Origin: an uncultured Muribaculaceae bacterium
Lineage (GTDB): Bacteria > Bacteroidota > Bacteroidia > Bacteroidales > Muribaculaceae
NCBI GenBank assembly: GCA_910579185.1
Contig: CAJTTG010000002.1
Location: forward strand, 248,001-312,000
Reading direction: 5' to 3'
DNA: 64,000 nt
The translations under genes were made by a program, and so were the position numbers. Below, piece after piece: positions 1 through 10,377 of the stretch (position 1 is its first letter; the number at the start of each line of letters is the position of its first letter). The notes below the pieces were generated by a model. That model was not told where the DNA came from. It saw nothing but the letters and a program-made list of their open reading frames with translations, and ran no database searches.

Positions 1-2
1 AG

Positions 3-2285
3 TATGTTACTCTTGAGGCGATGTTGCTTGCTCTTTTTGAAGTCAATTCTCCGGCATCGGCCATCATGAAAGATTGTGGCATGGGCGAGAGCGAGATGAA
101 AAGCGCGATAGAAGAACTTCGCAAAGGGAAGAAAGCTACCGACCAGAGTGCAGAGGAAACATATAATTCCTTGTCGAAATATGCCATCAACCTTAATGAG
201 CGAGCCAGAACAGGTAAGCTCGATCCGGTGATAGGCCGAGATGATGAGATCCGCAGGGTTTTGCAGATCCTCAGCCGCCGAACAAAGAATAATCCAATGC
301 TTATCGGCGAGCCGGGAACCGGTAAAACGGCAATTGCCGAGGGCTTGGCCCAGAGAATCGTGCGTGGTGATGTTCCTGAGAATCTGAGGACAAAGCAGAT
401 CTTCTCGCTTGATATGGGTGCTCTGGTCGCCGGTGCAAAATATAAGGGAGAGTTTGAGGAACGTCTTAAAGCCATAGTCAATGAAGTGACCCAGAGCGAT
501 GGCGAGATCATCCTGTTCATTGATGAGATCCACACACTTGTGGGCGCAGGAAAGGGTGAGGGTGCGATGGACGCAGCTAATATCCTCAAACCTGCACTGG
601 CACGTGGCGAACTCAGAAGTATCGGTGCCACCACTCTCGATGAATACCAGAAATATTTTGAGAAAGACAAGGCTCTCGAACGCCGATTCCAGAAGGTGAT
701 GGTCAACGAGCCTGATGAGATGAGCGCCATAGCTATTCTCCGAGGCTTGAAGGAGCGGTATGAGAACCATCATAAAGTGAGGATCCGCGATGAGGCGATT
801 ATTGCCGCCGTGCAGCTTTCGGAGCGTTATATTACCGATCGATTCCTGCCGGATAAGGCCATTGACCTTGTGGATGAAGCAGCGTCGAAACTTCGTCTGG
901 AGATTGATTCCGTGCCCCAGGCTCTTGATGAGATCTCACGAATGATAGCACAGAAAGAGATCGAACGTGAGGCTATCAAGCGAGAGGGCGATGAGGCCAA
1001 AGTGCGCGATATTGAAAAAGATCTTGCCGAAATGCGGGAGGAGGAGAAGTCGTACATGGCCAAATGGAAAGCCGAAAAAGATCTGATCAACCGTATCCAG
1101 CAGAACAAGATCGATATTGAGCAACTGAACTTTGATGCCGAACGCGCTGAACGCGAGGGCGATTATGCCCGTGTGGCCGAGATCCGCTATTCTAAAGTCC
1201 AGGAGAAGGAACGGGAGAATGCCGAGATCCAGGAGCAGCTTAAAATGATGCAGGGTGAAAAGGCTCTGATCAAGGAAGAGGTGGATGCGGAAGATATTGC
1301 CGATGTCGTTTCGCGCTGGACCGGAATCCCTGTCAACAAGATGGTTCAGAGCGAGAAGGAGAAACTGTTGCATCTTGAGGCCGAACTTCATAACAGAGTT
1401 GTAGGTCAGGAAGAAGCGATACGCGCCATTGCCGATGCCGTGCGCAGGTCGCGTGCCGGACTGAATGATCCACGCCGACCGATCGGCTCGTTCATATTCC
1501 TCGGCACGACAGGTGTGGGCAAAACGGAACTTGCCAAGGCTTTGGCCGAATATCTGTTCGACGATGAGAACATGATGACCCGTATCGATATGAGTGAATA
1601 TCAGGAGAAGCATACCGTGAGCCGACTTGTCGGAGCGCCTCCCGGATACGTCGGATATGATGAGGGCGGACAGTTGACGGAAGCAGTGCGTCGTAAACCA
1701 TATTCAGTGGTTCTTTTCGATGAGATCGAGAAAGCCCATCCTGATGTGTTCAATATTCTGCTTCAGGTGCTTGACGATGGCCGTCTGACCGACAACAAGG
1801 GTCGTCTGGTCAATTTCAAGAACACCATAATCATCATGACGTCGAATATGGGATCGTCGGTGATCCGCGACAATTTCGCCAAGATGACGCCGGAGAATCA
1901 TGATGAGGTTGTGGAAAAGACGAAACAGGAGGTTCTTGATATGCTGAAACAGACCATCCGTCCGGAATTCCTCAACCGTATCGACGAGACAATCATGTTC
2001 ACGCCACTCAATGAGAAGGAGATCGAGGAGATTGTAGGCTTGCAGATCAGAAGCATCCAGAAGATGCTGTCGGTCAATGGCGTCAATCTGGAGGTTACCC
2101 CGGCGGCGTTGAAATATCTTGCCGAAGAAGGCTATGATCCGGAGTTCGGTGCCCGACCTGTCAAACGTGCAATCCACCGCCTTGTGCTCAATCGTCTGTC
2201 GAAAGATATTCTTGCACAGAAAGTTGACAAGGAACGCCCGATAGTGATCGATGTGAAGGATGATGAACTGGTGTTCAGTAACTGA
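3..2285 (+). CDS. clpB: ATP-dependent disaggregase ClpB, 5' end cut by window edge
   Basis: A Hsp100 AAA+ chaperone that rescues aggregated proteins in the cytosol together with DnaK. The frame is open from the first bases, so the N-terminal repeat domain continues upstream; about 760 residues are visible of the usual 860. Seen in order: the end of the Clp N domain, first AAA+ module with Walker A GEPGTGKT and Walker [10 protein letters not shown], a long charged coiled-coil middle domain (roughly residues 300-430 of the visible part) that distinguishes ClpB from ClpA/ClpC, then the second module with GTTGVGKT, the pore loop GYVGY and the terminal sensor motif GARPVKRAI. No LGF/IGF ClpP-docking loop was noticed. 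A lipoprotein gene follows after 33 bases on the same strand. Confidence 0.95.
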   Translation, partial: YVTLEAMLLALFEVNSPASAIMKDCGMGESEMKSAIEELRKGKKATDQSAEETYNSLSKYAINLNERARTGKLDPVIGRDDEIRRVLQILSRRTKNNPMLIGEPGTGKTAIAEGLAQRIVRGDVPENLRTKQIFSLDMGALVAGAKYKGEFEERLKAIVNEVTQSDGEIILFIDEIHTLVGAGKGEGAMDAANILKPALARGELRSIGATTLDEYQKYFEKDKALERRFQKVMVNEPDEMSAIAILRGLKERYENHHKVRIRDEAIIAAVQLSERYITDRFLPDKAIDLVDEAASKLRLEIDSVPQALDEISRMIAQKEIEREAIKREGDEAKVRDIEKDLAEMREEEKSYMAKWKAEKDLINRIQQNKIDIEQLNFDAERAEREGDYARVAEIRYSKVQEKERENAEIQEQLKMMQGEKALIKEEVDAEDIADVVSRWTGIPVNKMVQSEKEKLLHLEAELHNRVVGQEEAIRAIADAVRRSRAGLNDPRRPIGSFIFLGTTGVGKTELAKALAEYLFDDENMMTRIDMSEYQEKHTVSRLVGAPPGYVGYDEGGQLTEAVRRKPYSVVLFDEIEKAHPDVFNILLQVLDDGRLTDNKGRLVNFKNTIIIMTSNMGSSVIRDNFAKMTPENHDEVVEKTKQEVLDMLKQTIRPEFLNRIDETIMFTPLNEKEIEEIVGLQIRSIQKMLSVNGVNLEVTPAALKYLAEEGYDPEFGARPVKRAIHRLVLNRLSKDILAQKVDKERPIVIDVKDDELVFSN

Positions 2286-2318
2286 TAAATAGACACACAA
2301 TAACTTCTTAATTTAGCT

Positions 2319-2792
2319 ATGAAAAAATTATTATTTCTGTTATTGGCACTTCCGCTGCTGGGATTGGCAGTGTCGTGCGACGATGATGATAACCTTCCGA
2401 AAGTTGACATAACGTTTTCTTATACCAACGGAACCGTGGTAGGTTCGCAGGTGTATGTGGTCAAGCCGGATACGCTTTATATCGACGGAATTTCCGTGAA
2501 GGCGGTCAATACAGACCATGAGGCAACAATAGCCGGTCTGGTGACATACTATGTCGACGGACGGATGCCTGGACTGGTAGCATCGCCCTACGAGAGAATA
2601 CCAATTGTGACGGAGGGTCTGAGCATCGGTCAGCATAATCTGTCAGTGGCCATGAATGTGGCGGAAGAGGGCTGTGCCCTTGCCTCGGCAGTGGTCGGAG
2701 TCAGGTTCAATGTTGTTGCGGATTCTACCGATATCCCGTCAGCAGCGTCCGGTTATTCGAATCAGATGCCGGTGGAATATACTCTAAAATGA
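2319..2792 (+). CDS. small putative lipoprotein
   Basis: A 157-residue protein with a lipoprotein signal peptide: two lysines, a leucine-rich core and a cysteine at about residue 20 (AVSC), followed by an Asp-rich stretch DDDDN of the kind that favours export to the outer membrane or surface in Bacteroidota. The remainder is beta-rich and looks like a single immunoglobulin-like domain. It follows clpB closely and ends just before a strong terminator, so it may be co-transcribed with it. The family was not recognised and no function is claimed. Confidence 0.8.
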   Translation: MKKLLFLLLALPLLGLAVSCDDDDNLPKVDITFSYTNGTVVGSQVYVVKPDTLYIDGISVKAVNTDHEATIAGLVTYYVDGRMPGLVASPYERIPIVTEGLSIGQHNLSVAMNVAEEGCALASAVVGVRFNVVADSTDIPSAASGYSNQMPVEYTLK

Positions 2793-2824
2793 CGATAGCT
2801 CCGGACAGCAGCCGGAGACACCTG

Positions 2825-2861
2825 GACGGCACGCATTTCTTAGCGTGCCGTCTATTTTTTT
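2825..2861 (+). terminator. intrinsic terminator after clpB-lipoprotein
   Basis: A perfect 10-bp stem (GACGGCACGC / GCGTGCCGTC, 2825-2834 and 2843-2852) with an 8-nt loop is followed by a run of seven T at 2855-2861. It closes the rightward clpB-lipoprotein unit and overlaps the stop codon of the convergent glycosyltransferase. Confidence 0.85.
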
Positions 2862-3649
2862 ATCAGGGGGCTGTTGAACCGGCGTCGTTCGCTGTCGAAC
2901 AGCCATCCCCATTTATTGAAGTATCGGATCATGTTGACAATGTGGATCCTTAGCAGACGAGGATCGTGATAGGACTGCGCGCGGTGGTCATGGATCACGG
3001 TGACGTCGGGAAACGAAACAGTGCGGAAATGACGGTGGATCCGTCGGGTGAGGTCGATATCCTCCGGGTACATGAAAAAACGTTCGTCGAACAGCCCGAC
3101 TTTGTTGATGGCTGAGCATCTCAGGAACATGAAGCTGCCTTGGATTACGGGTACATTGAACGTTTCGGAATGATCGATGTGGCGCAGTTCGTAGCGGTCT
3201 CGCTGACGGCGGCATATCCATTCCGGGAGGAAACGTCGCAGGATAAGATCCATGGGTGTGGGTAGAAGTCGAACCGTGTACTGCATTGACCCGTCGGGGT
3301 TGAGGATGATAGGCTGGAGGGCACCGATATCGGTGTTGGCATCCATATAGCGGATGATTTTTCCGATGGCGGCCGGTGAAAACTCGATGTCGGGGTTCAG
3401 AACGAGATGGTAGTCGTAGCGCAATGCGAGTGATTTTCTCAGCGCGATATTATGGGCCGCACCATAGCCTATGTTCTCAGACGGGATATATTCAGTGTTT
3501 GGAAAACGGCGGCATGTGTCCTCCGTCGCTTTGCACGAGGAGTTGTCGACCACATATATGCAGTTGAATATCCCGGGATCGAGAGAGCGCAGGCATCTTG
3601 CCAATTCTTCGGAATCGGTGTTGTAGGTGACGATTGATGCCGCAATCAT
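2852..3649 (-). CDS. family 2 glycosyltransferase
   Basis: A 265-residue GT-A fold glycosyltransferase. The N-terminus IAASIVTYNT, the YVVDNSS segment and the LNPDI acid motif (about residue 90) are the sugar-nucleotide and metal-binding signature of GT2 enzymes, and the C-terminal part resembles rhamnosyltransferase-type members that build cell-surface polysaccharide. No membrane segment is seen, so it should act on the cytoplasmic face. It lies 20 bases downstream of the DUF4923 gene on the same strand. The acceptor and donor sugars cannot be inferred. Confidence 0.85.
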   Translation of the reverse strand: MIAASIVTYNTDSEELARCLRSLDPGIFNCIYVVDNSSCKATEDTCRRFPNTEYIPSENIGYGAAHNIALRKSLALRYDYHLVLNPDIEFSPAAIGKIIRYMDANTDIGALQPIILNPDGSMQYTVRLLPTPMDLILRRFLPEWICRRQRDRYELRHIDHSETFNVPVIQGSFMFLRCSAINKVGLFDERFFMYPEDIDLTRRIHRHFRTVSFPDVTVIHDHRAQSYHDPRLLRIHIVNMIRYFNKWGWLFDSERRRFNSPLIKK

Positions 3650-3668
3650 ATCCGGGGGTTGCGCTTTT

Positions 3669-4319
3669 TTATTTTTTCAGTTCAAATCCGGCGCAGAGGC
3701 CATCGTAGCTCGATAGGGTCTTTGATAGAGTTGAGATGGTAGAGTTGTTGGTCACAGAACTGATCTTTTCCATTATCGTGATCAGCTTTGACACATCGAA
3801 AGTGAGGGTCATTGATCCGGTGATGTTTTTTTCAATGTAGGCGTTGATGCCACCGATGCTTTTGCCAAGTCCGCTGAACGTGAACTTGAAATTGGCCTGC
3901 GAACTTTCATCCTCAACGGCTTGAATAGTGCCTTTTAGGGTGATTCCGCGCACTTTCATGCTGAATGCACCCTGCTTGTCGATGGTCATGGTCAGCTGGT
4001 CGAGACCGGTAGTCTTATAGACAGGGGCGAGCTTGTTTTCGATCACCCCTGAAGCCGCAGCTCCGCCTGCTTTTTTCAGCAGATTGTCGCTTTTGAAAGT
4101 AACGGCAGGAGCCGAGTAGTTCCAGGTGCCTTCAAGTTGCTCGACGGTTATTTTTCCGGTTGACAGAATGCCTCCGAGTGCACCAGATATGGCGTCGGTT
4201 ACGGATGATGAGCTGTCGCCGCTTTTGAGGTTACCGAGAGCTTCTTTCAAGTCCCATGCGGAAGCTGATAATGTTGATGCTGCAATGATGGAAGCGGCTA
4301 TGGTGAGTCTGAATTTCAT
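3669..4319 (-). CDS. DUF4923-like exported protein
   Basis: A 216-residue secreted protein resembling the DUF4923 family of Bacteroidales. The start at 4319 is preferred over an upstream in-frame ATG at 4370, because a -7 box lies at 4358-4365 and a typical signal peptide (KFRLTIAASIIAASTLSASAW) begins there. The mature part has a helical segment rich in Ser/Gly and then beta strands with the LEGTWNY motif typical of lipocalin-like or calycin-like domains. No cysteine follows the signal, so it is probably periplasmic. Function unknown. Confidence 0.75.
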   Translation of the reverse strand: MKFRLTIAASIIAASTLSASAWDLKEALGNLKSGDSSSSVTDAISGALGGILSTGKITVEQLEGTWNYSAPAVTFKSDNLLKKAGGAAASGVIENKLAPVYKTTGLDQLTMTIDKQGAFSMKVRGITLKGTIQAVEDESSQANFKFTFSGLGKSIGGINAYIEKNITGSMTLTFDVSKLITIMEKISSVTNNSTISTLSKTLSSYDGLCAGFELKK

Positions 4320-4357
4320 TTTTATGTCAGTAAATTGTCCTATTGTTAAACAACCGG

Positions 4358-4365
4358 CAAAATTA
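4358..4365 (-). promoter_or_regulatory. TAnnTTTG promoter box for the DUF4923 gene
   Basis: The minus strand reads TAATTTTG, matching the Bacteroidota -7 consensus, about 38 bases upstream of the chosen start codon. It decides against the longer upstream ORF start. Confidence 0.6.
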
Positions 4366-4534
4366 ACCAAAAAATATTGATAAAGATTATGATGGAAGTT
4401 GATTAACTAATTTTAAGTGGCTTGTACAGCGTCGTTACCTGAAAAGATATTATCTTTACACAAAATTTATTAAAATGCATATCCTGTAGGGGATTGTGTT
4501 AACGTGTCGGACCATGGTCGGCCCGGCTTATGCA

Positions 4535-7096
4535 ATGGATAAGATGTTCTACAAAATATATGGTTTTTCTGCGGTGCGCATGGCTGTTTACGCGGCTATT
4601 GCGTTCGTGGTATCGGCATGTCAGCAGGAGACGGTTGTGGAGCTTTTCGGTTCGGCTTTCATAGATCCGCAGGTGACTATCGATCTGTCGGTCCGGACTG
4701 TAGATGGTCGGGATGCGTCAGAAATCGTTCCCGATGATATAGCATCGGCGCTACTTTCATTCCGGCTCACGAGCAATGATGGTCTCTATTCCGGGACATG
4801 GCAGGATGTGAATGCATATCCACGCAGAGAGCCGTTGCGCCCGGGTATTTATCAGGTAGAGGCATTTTATGGTTCAATAGAAAATGAGGGCTTTGACAGA
4901 CCATGTATCTATGGAAGCCGTTCGGTCAATCTTGTCAGCGGAGAGAGTTACGAATTGCCACTTGAGTGCCGGATTGCCAATGCCGTTGTGTCGATGTCGT
5001 ACACACCGGAGGCTTTGGCGATGTTTCCTGAACTGAAGGCTGTTCTCCATTCATCCGGTGGAATCTACCTTCCTTATCCGTCGACTGAGCAGCGATGCGC
5101 TTTTCTGCGCCCTGATGATATTAACGTGTATGTCGATCTGACTACCGAAACCGGAGATCAGGTGGATTTTCTGGCGGCTGTGCTGCCATCCGCTCAGGCT
5201 ATAACACTCTATAATGTGACGGTTGATGCTTCGGAAGGAGCTGACGGTGTGGCGGAGGTGAAGGTTTCATTTGATGATATGCTGTCGGAATTCGACCGGA
5301 CAATCCGTCTGACACCTGAATTCCTTGCGGCGACCCCACCGGCGATCACTCCATTGGGGTTTGCTTCGGGCGAGACATTGAAGGTGGCGGAGGGAACCGC
5401 TCCCGAGCAGAAAACAGGTTTCAGCGTTTCGGATGGAAGTCTGAGGTCGCTGGTTCTGACAACGCACGCTCCGGCTTTGCTCGCCAAAGGTTGGCCGGCA
5501 AGCATAGATCTTGTCACAGCATCTTCTGAAATTCTTGATCAGATGATGACTATGGGACTGAGATTGTCAGGCAGGGGAACGTCGATAACGGAAATCGATC
5601 TGTCGGACGCGATCAGGAATATGCGTTCATCCGGCGATATGCAGCGTTTCTCGCTGATTGCGGAAGGTGACTACGGACGTACATCCGGAGCCGAGACAAT
5701 GAACATAGATATAGAACCGGTTGAATTGTCGGTGATTGAAATTTCGGATGTGCTCATGGGGGTCAATGTAGCCCGGATGAAGGTGCTGTCACATGGAGGT
5801 GATATAACCGGAAACCTGAATGTTGATATCCTGCTTGGATCGCCGGCCGAATGGACGCCTGTCGAGATATTGTCGGCAGATCGACTGGAGGACAACTCGG
5901 GTGAATGGATTCTGACATTGAAGTTGCCGGAAATAAAGAACAGCAGTGCGGAAATGCGTGTGACCTATTGTGGCGAAGAGAAAGTCCGGACAACCGTTGA
6001 CATAGTTTCTCCGGAGTTTTCGTTTGAAGCCGATGCTTATGCCAAACTCGCCGTGTTGAAAATCAATGCCGAGCATCCGGATCTGACGGAGGTCATAGCA
6101 TCCATGGTCAATATCTATGTGAACGGAAGCCAGACACAGCTTATAGCAAGGCAGCCTGAAAAAGGAATAGTGATTATCGGCGGACTTAATGAGAACAGTG
6201 ACTATCGGCTGACAGCAACATTGTATGATCCGCAGTCGGCGGCAGGACATTTCATGGCTCCTGTAGCTATTCACACGGAAAAGTGTTCGCAGCTTCCGGA
6301 TGGTAGCTTTGAGGATGTTCATGATGGTTTGGAATATAAGAATCTTCCATCGGGAGGACGATATTCACAGAACATAGTAGACATTTACAATCAGCAGAAC
6401 TATGCCAGCTATGATTATTACCTGCCAAAAGCGTGGTGTAATGTCAACGCCAAGACATTCTGTACGGCAGCCTCTAACCATAATACATGGTATATGCAGC
6501 CGTCGACCTATACCATAACAGAAGCAATGGATGGATCTTATGCCATAGCAATCCAGACAACGGCATGGGATGTCAATGGCGAGGCGATTCCAGATTACCG
6601 GCAGACGGGTCAGCCGTATGTCAACTACAACAGAAATATTCCTCACATATCCCACAAGGCTGCCGGCCGTCTGTTCATAGGCAGCTACAGCTTCGATCCG
6701 GCGACTCTTACCGAGAGCTATACAGAGGGAATGGCTTTCACTTCACGCCCTACGGCTATAAACGGCTATTACCGTTTTGTGCCATGTGTGGGTGGTGCAT
6801 CTGATTGTGGCGTTGTCCTCGTGGAGGTGATAGGAGAAGTAGGCGGTGCCGATATAGTGATCTCGCGAACGCTTCAGGAACTGCCCACGGCCATGAGCTA
6901 TACGGCATTCAGCGCCCCATTGTCATACAACGATTTCGGCGTGAAGGCCAAATGGATAAAGGTGATGTTGGCTTCATCGAAAAACTGGGGTTCAATAGAG
7001 ACGGAATCAGCCTCGATAATCACATATCCTGATCCGGTATCATCAACCTCGCTCGGGGGATGTCTCTGGATCGACAATCTGACATTATCATATTGA
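4535..7096 (+). CDS. DUF4493/PCMD-type surface lipoprotein
   Basis: A lipoprotein of about 853 residues: the signal core ends at FVVSACQQ (lipobox cysteine near residue 29). The N-terminal region resembles the DUF4493 family and is followed by several beta-sandwich-like segments. The last 270 residues, beginning at LPDGSFEDV, resemble the putative carbohydrate-metabolism (PCMD) jelly-roll domain found at the end of many Bacteroidales surface lipoproteins. A cell-surface role in glycan binding is plausible by family analogy but unproven. It opens a rightward set with two barrel proteins and a second lipoprotein with the same C-terminal domain type. Starts at 4496 or 4544 are also possible. Confidence 0.75.
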   Translation: MDKMFYKIYGFSAVRMAVYAAIAFVVSACQQETVVELFGSAFIDPQVTIDLSVRTVDGRDASEIVPDDIASALLSFRLTSNDGLYSGTWQDVNAYPRREPLRPGIYQVEAFYGSIENEGFDRPCIYGSRSVNLVSGESYELPLECRIANAVVSMSYTPEALAMFPELKAVLHSSGGIYLPYPSTEQRCAFLRPDDINVYVDLTTETGDQVDFLAAVLPSAQAITLYNVTVDASEGADGVAEVKVSFDDMLSEFDRTIRLTPEFLAATPPAITPLGFASGETLKVAEGTAPEQKTGFSVSDGSLRSLVLTTHAPALLAKGWPASIDLVTASSEILDQMMTMGLRLSGRGTSITEIDLSDAIRNMRSSGDMQRFSLIAEGDYGRTSGAETMNIDIEPVELSVIEISDVLMGVNVARMKVLSHGGDITGNLNVDILLGSPAEWTPVEILSADRLEDNSGEWILTLKLPEIKNSSAEMRVTYCGEEKVRTTVDIVSPEFSFEADAYAKLAVLKINAEHPDLTEVIASMVNIYVNGSQTQLIARQPEKGIVIIGGLNENSDYRLTATLYDPQSAAGHFMAPVAIHTEKCSQLPDGSFEDVHDGLEYKNLPSGGRYSQNIVDIYNQQNYASYDYYLPKAWCNVNAKTFCTAASNHNTWYMQPSTYTITEAMDGSYAIAIQTTAWDVNGEAIPDYRQTGQPYVNYNRNIPHISHKAAGRLFIGSYSFDPATLTESYTEGMAFTSRPTAINGYYRFVPCVGGASDCGVVLVEVIGEVGGADIVISRTLQELPTAMSYTAFSAPLSYNDFGVKAKWIKVMLASSKNWGSIETESASIITYPDPVSSTSLGGCLWIDNLTLSY

Positions 7097-7147
7097 AAAC
7101 AAAAGAATAACCAATCATAAAAAGACTGTAATACAGACCAATCAAAA

Positions 7148-7903
7148 ATGAACAAGATTACCAAAATGATGACGGCGCTTGCTCTGGCAATGTCGCTTGC
7201 GTCTCCGGCAGCGGTGGCGCAGGAGCATTTCAAGAGAGATCTCGAGCAGGTTTCGTTCATACCGAAAGGGCAATGGATAACCGGTGTGAGTGTCGGTTAC
7301 TCAATGAGCAATCAGGACAATTATCAGTTCTTCGTGTTTGAGAAAGTAGACGGGGATTCCTATTCATTCAAGGTGACACCTATGGCTATGTATGCGTTCA
7401 AGGACAATCTTGCCGCCGGCCTGAAGTTTGGCTATGAGCGTTCGCGAGCCCGTCTTGATGCCGGCAGTCTTATTCTCGATTCAGAGACAATGTTTGATGC
7501 CGACAACGTATATTCGATCAGTTCAAACTATTTTGCCACGGCAGCATTCCGAAACTATATCTCACTCGGCGACAGCCGCCGTTTCGGCCTCTTTAATGAA
7601 TTGCAGCTGACGTTGGGTGGCGGACAATCGAAATATTCAAACTATACCGGGTCGGGAGAGAACCGTCATCCGGAGGGAACGTTTGAGAAGAATTTCTCGT
7701 TGAATATCGGTCTGACTCCAGGGTTTGTGATGTTTCTCAACAACTATTCTGCGATAGAGGTGAATATAGGTGTGCTCGGATTCGGATATACCCATACCCG
7801 TGCGGTGACCAATCAGGTTCAGGTATCACGCCGCAATTCCAAACATGCTAATTTTAAAATTAATCTGTTTTCCGTGCAATTCGGCATGGCATTCTATATA
7901 TAA
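7148..7903 (+). CDS. outer-membrane beta-barrel protein (paralogue 1)
   Basis: A 251-residue protein with a clear signal peptide ending at AVAQEH. Alternating hydrophobic strands, several aromatic-terminated segments and a final strand ending in MAFYI are typical of small porin-like barrels inserted by the BAM complex. It shares the phrases IPKGQW, YISLGDSRRF and the C-terminal ANFKINLFSVQFG pattern with the next gene, so the two arose by duplication. It lies 51 bases after the large lipoprotein and 12 bases before its paralogue. Pore function or lipoprotein partnering is not shown by the sequence. Confidence 0.8.
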   Translation: MNKITKMMTALALAMSLASPAAVAQEHFKRDLEQVSFIPKGQWITGVSVGYSMSNQDNYQFFVFEKVDGDSYSFKVTPMAMYAFKDNLAAGLKFGYERSRARLDAGSLILDSETMFDADNVYSISSNYFATAAFRNYISLGDSRRFGLFNELQLTLGGGQSKYSNYTGSGENRHPEGTFEKNFSLNIGLTPGFVMFLNNYSAIEVNIGVLGFGYTHTRAVTNQVQVSRRNSKHANFKINLFSVQFGMAFYI

Positions 7904-7915
7904 TCCCGGAAAAAT

Positions 7916-8776
7916 ATGAAAAGATTGATATTTATAGCAGTAGCCTTTCTGGCATGTCTCGGGGTTTCCGCATCCGAAGCTGTTGTGACAGATACTGTGA
8001 CAAGCAAGCGGATTGTCAAAGGCCGTGTGCATTATCCTGAGATGGATGAAAAGGTGATAGTTGGCAGTGATACTGTTAATCTCGTTCTTCAGGATAGGAA
8101 TTTCGGTCGTTATGACCGAGGTCTGTTCAACTATCTGTTCATCCCAAAGAAACAGTGGGCATTCGAATTGATGGCATCCTACAGCCAGTTTGATGCTGAC
8201 GATGTTGAGATTCTTCAGGCTTTGAATGATTTCGATTTCAATGGCAAGCAGTATGCTTTGCGTCCTACAGTGGCATATTTCTTCCGTCCCAACCAGTGTG
8301 TGGGTGTGAAATTCGACTATACCCGTCAGGAGGCCGATCTCGGTCGTCTGGCTGTTAACTTCGGTGACGACCTGAGTTTCGATATCCACGATATCAGCTA
8401 CTATTCATCGAAATATGCATTGGGCGTGTTCTACCGCAACTATGTTGGTCTCGGGCGTTCGAAGCGTTTTGCAATCTTCAATGAGGCATGCCTGTCGTTC
8501 GGCAGCGGTTCGTCAAGATTCAAACGTCCGTTCAACGATCAGATCCGCGACACCCGTACGGATCTGACCGAGGTTGCATTGAATTTCAGTCCCGGTATCT
8601 GTATGTTCGTTATGGACTATATAAGTTTCAATGTGTCGTTCGGCGTGTTTGGAGTCCATCTGCGCAATGAGAAGCAGGTGACCGATGGCGTTGAAGAAGG
8701 ATCGCGTTTCAGCAGCGGCGCTAATTTTAAGTTCAACTTGTTTAACATTAATTTTGGTATCGGTGTTCACATTTAA
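7916..8776 (+). CDS. outer-membrane beta-barrel protein (paralogue 2)
   Basis: A 286-residue barrel protein paralogous to the preceding gene: it repeats IPKKQW, YVGLGRSKRF and ends ANFKFNLFNINFGIGVHI. The signal peptide runs to about residue 21 (LGVSASEA). Between signal and barrel it has an extra segment of about 40 residues (TVTSKRIVKGRVHYPE onward) that its paralogue lacks. The stop overlaps the proposed GTG start of the next lipoprotein, which indicates translational coupling. Confidence 0.8.
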   Translation: MKRLIFIAVAFLACLGVSASEAVVTDTVTSKRIVKGRVHYPEMDEKVIVGSDTVNLVLQDRNFGRYDRGLFNYLFIPKKQWAFELMASYSQFDADDVEILQALNDFDFNGKQYALRPTVAYFFRPNQCVGVKFDYTRQEADLGRLAVNFGDDLSFDIHDISYYSSKYALGVFYRNYVGLGRSKRFAIFNEACLSFGSGSSRFKRPFNDQIRDTRTDLTEVALNFSPGICMFVMDYISFNVSFGVFGVHLRNEKQVTDGVEEGSRFSSGANFKFNLFNINFGIGVHI

Positions 8777-10376
8777 TAAAATCCGCGCCGCATTGGCGGC
8801 CATTATCTTAGCCGCATTCACGGCTTGTATATCAAACGACCTGCCTTATCCATGGGTATTGCCGTCGGTTGATACGATTGATATTGAGAGCGTAGATGCT
8901 GATGGTCACGATCTGTTGGCTACCGCACCGGTCATAGACTCAGTCAACCGCACGATAACGATTAATCTGACCGAGTGGGCCGATATCCAGAATGTTGTGG
9001 TGAAGGGTATTGACTTGGCCGATGGTACGACATGTGTCGATCCACAAGTGTTTGATCATCCTCTCAACCTCAGTGTTCCGGTGGAGATTGAACTGGAGCG
9101 TTATGAGCGAGTGTTCACATGGACAATCATGGCTACTCAGACCATAGACCGTTATTTCACCGTGGCTTCTCAGATCGGAACCGCGGAGATTGATGCGGAG
9201 GCGCGTACGGTGAAAGCACTGGTGCCGATGGGGCAACCGCTTGACAATATCCAGGTCAGAACCTTAAAATTGGCAGGTCCATTGGCTGTGATGGATCCGG
9301 ATCTTGTCGGTCAGCATGTGGATTTCACGGCTCCGGTCAAGGTAAATGTCACGGAATTCGGGCGCGGATCTGAGTGGACAATCACAATAGAGCAGACCGA
9401 TGTCAATGTGTTCCTGACCCGAGTAGATGCCTGGACCAATGTAGCATGGCTGTATGGCGATGCCGAGGTTGGCAAAAACAATGGTTTTGAATACCGCAGG
9501 GCTGATTCCGATGAATGGATTGTGGTTCCGTCGGACTGGATCACGACTGATGGAGGAAGTTTCCGCGCACGTGTGATCAATCTCGACTCACAGACTCAAT
9601 ATGTGGCGCGCGCTATCAGCGACGACGAGCATAGTGCGGAGGTGGAGTTCACCACTGAAGACAATGTGCAGCTGCCTAACTCAGATTTCAGTAACTGGTG
9701 GCTCGATGGAAAGATCTGGTGCCCATGGGCTCAGGATGGAGAGCAATTCTGGTGTACAGGAAACAAAGGTGCTGCCACTTTGGGCAACAGCAATACGCTT
9801 CCTATCGAGGTAGCCACATCTCCGACGGGCTATCAGGGCGCCAAGCTGGAGACAAAGTTTGTCGGCATCTCTATTCTTGGTAAACTCGCAGCCGGAAACT
9901 ATTTCGCCGGTGATTTCAAGAAGATTGACGGAACAAACGGCATCCTTGACTTCGGTCGCCCGTTCACAAACCGTCCTACAAAGTTGCGTGCGAAACTGAA
10001 GTACACAACGGCAGCTATCAGCGATGCAAGTAAATCTAATCCGAATCAGCAGTATATGGTAGGACAGCCCGATACATGTATCGTGTGGTGTGCGCTCGGC
10101 GACTGGGATCAGCCGTTCGAGATCCGTACGAATCCCACCAACCGTCAGCTTTTCAGCCCAACGGATGAAGGGGTAATCGCATACGGTCAGTATCAGAGCG
10201 GCAACACTATCAGCGATTATATCACAGTTGATATAGAACTTGATTATAAAGCAACCAACCGCGTCCCGAAATATATTCTTGTGACTGCTTCGGCATCCAA
10301 ATATGGCGACTATTTCACAGGGGCACGAGGCGCAACACTATACCTTGAAAGCTATGAACTTCTGTATGATTACTGA
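8763..10376 (+). CDS. PCMD-type surface lipoprotein
   Basis: A lipoprotein of about 537 residues. The reading frame stays open upstream, but the signal peptide (TFNKIRAALAAIILAAFTAC) starts at 8763, where a GTG overlaps the upstream stop by 14 bases. After the lipobox cysteine come two similar domains of about 80 residues, each ending in FTWTIMATQT or SEWTITIEQT, then a fibronectin-like segment. The last 230 residues, from LPNSDFSNWW, look like a PCMD jelly roll. The same domain closes the lipoprotein at 4535, so the four genes probably act together at the cell surface. The exact start is uncertain. Confidence 0.7.
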   Translation: MFTFNKIRAALAAIILAAFTACISNDLPYPWVLPSVDTIDIESVDADGHDLLATAPVIDSVNRTITINLTEWADIQNVVVKGIDLADGTTCVDPQVFDHPLNLSVPVEIELERYERVFTWTIMATQTIDRYFTVASQIGTAEIDAEARTVKALVPMGQPLDNIQVRTLKLAGPLAVMDPDLVGQHVDFTAPVKVNVTEFGRGSEWTITIEQTDVNVFLTRVDAWTNVAWLYGDAEVGKNNGFEYRRADSDEWIVVPSDWITTDGGSFRARVINLDSQTQYVARAISDDEHSAEVEFTTEDNVQLPNSDFSNWWLDGKIWCPWAQDGEQFWCTGNKGAATLGNSNTLPIEVATSPTGYQGAKLETKFVGISILGKLAAGNYFAGDFKKIDGTNGILDFGRPFTNRPTKLRAKLKYTTAAISDASKSNPNQQYMVGQPDTCIVWCALGDWDQPFEIRTNPTNRQLFSPTDEGVIAYGQYQSGNTISDYITVDIELDYKATNRVPKYILVTASASKYGDYFTGARGATLYLESYELLYDY

Positions 10377-10377
10377 T

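Noticed and set aside
936..1613. A 225-codon minus-strand frame inside clpB
   Set aside because: Antisense shadow of the ClpB coiled-coil region.
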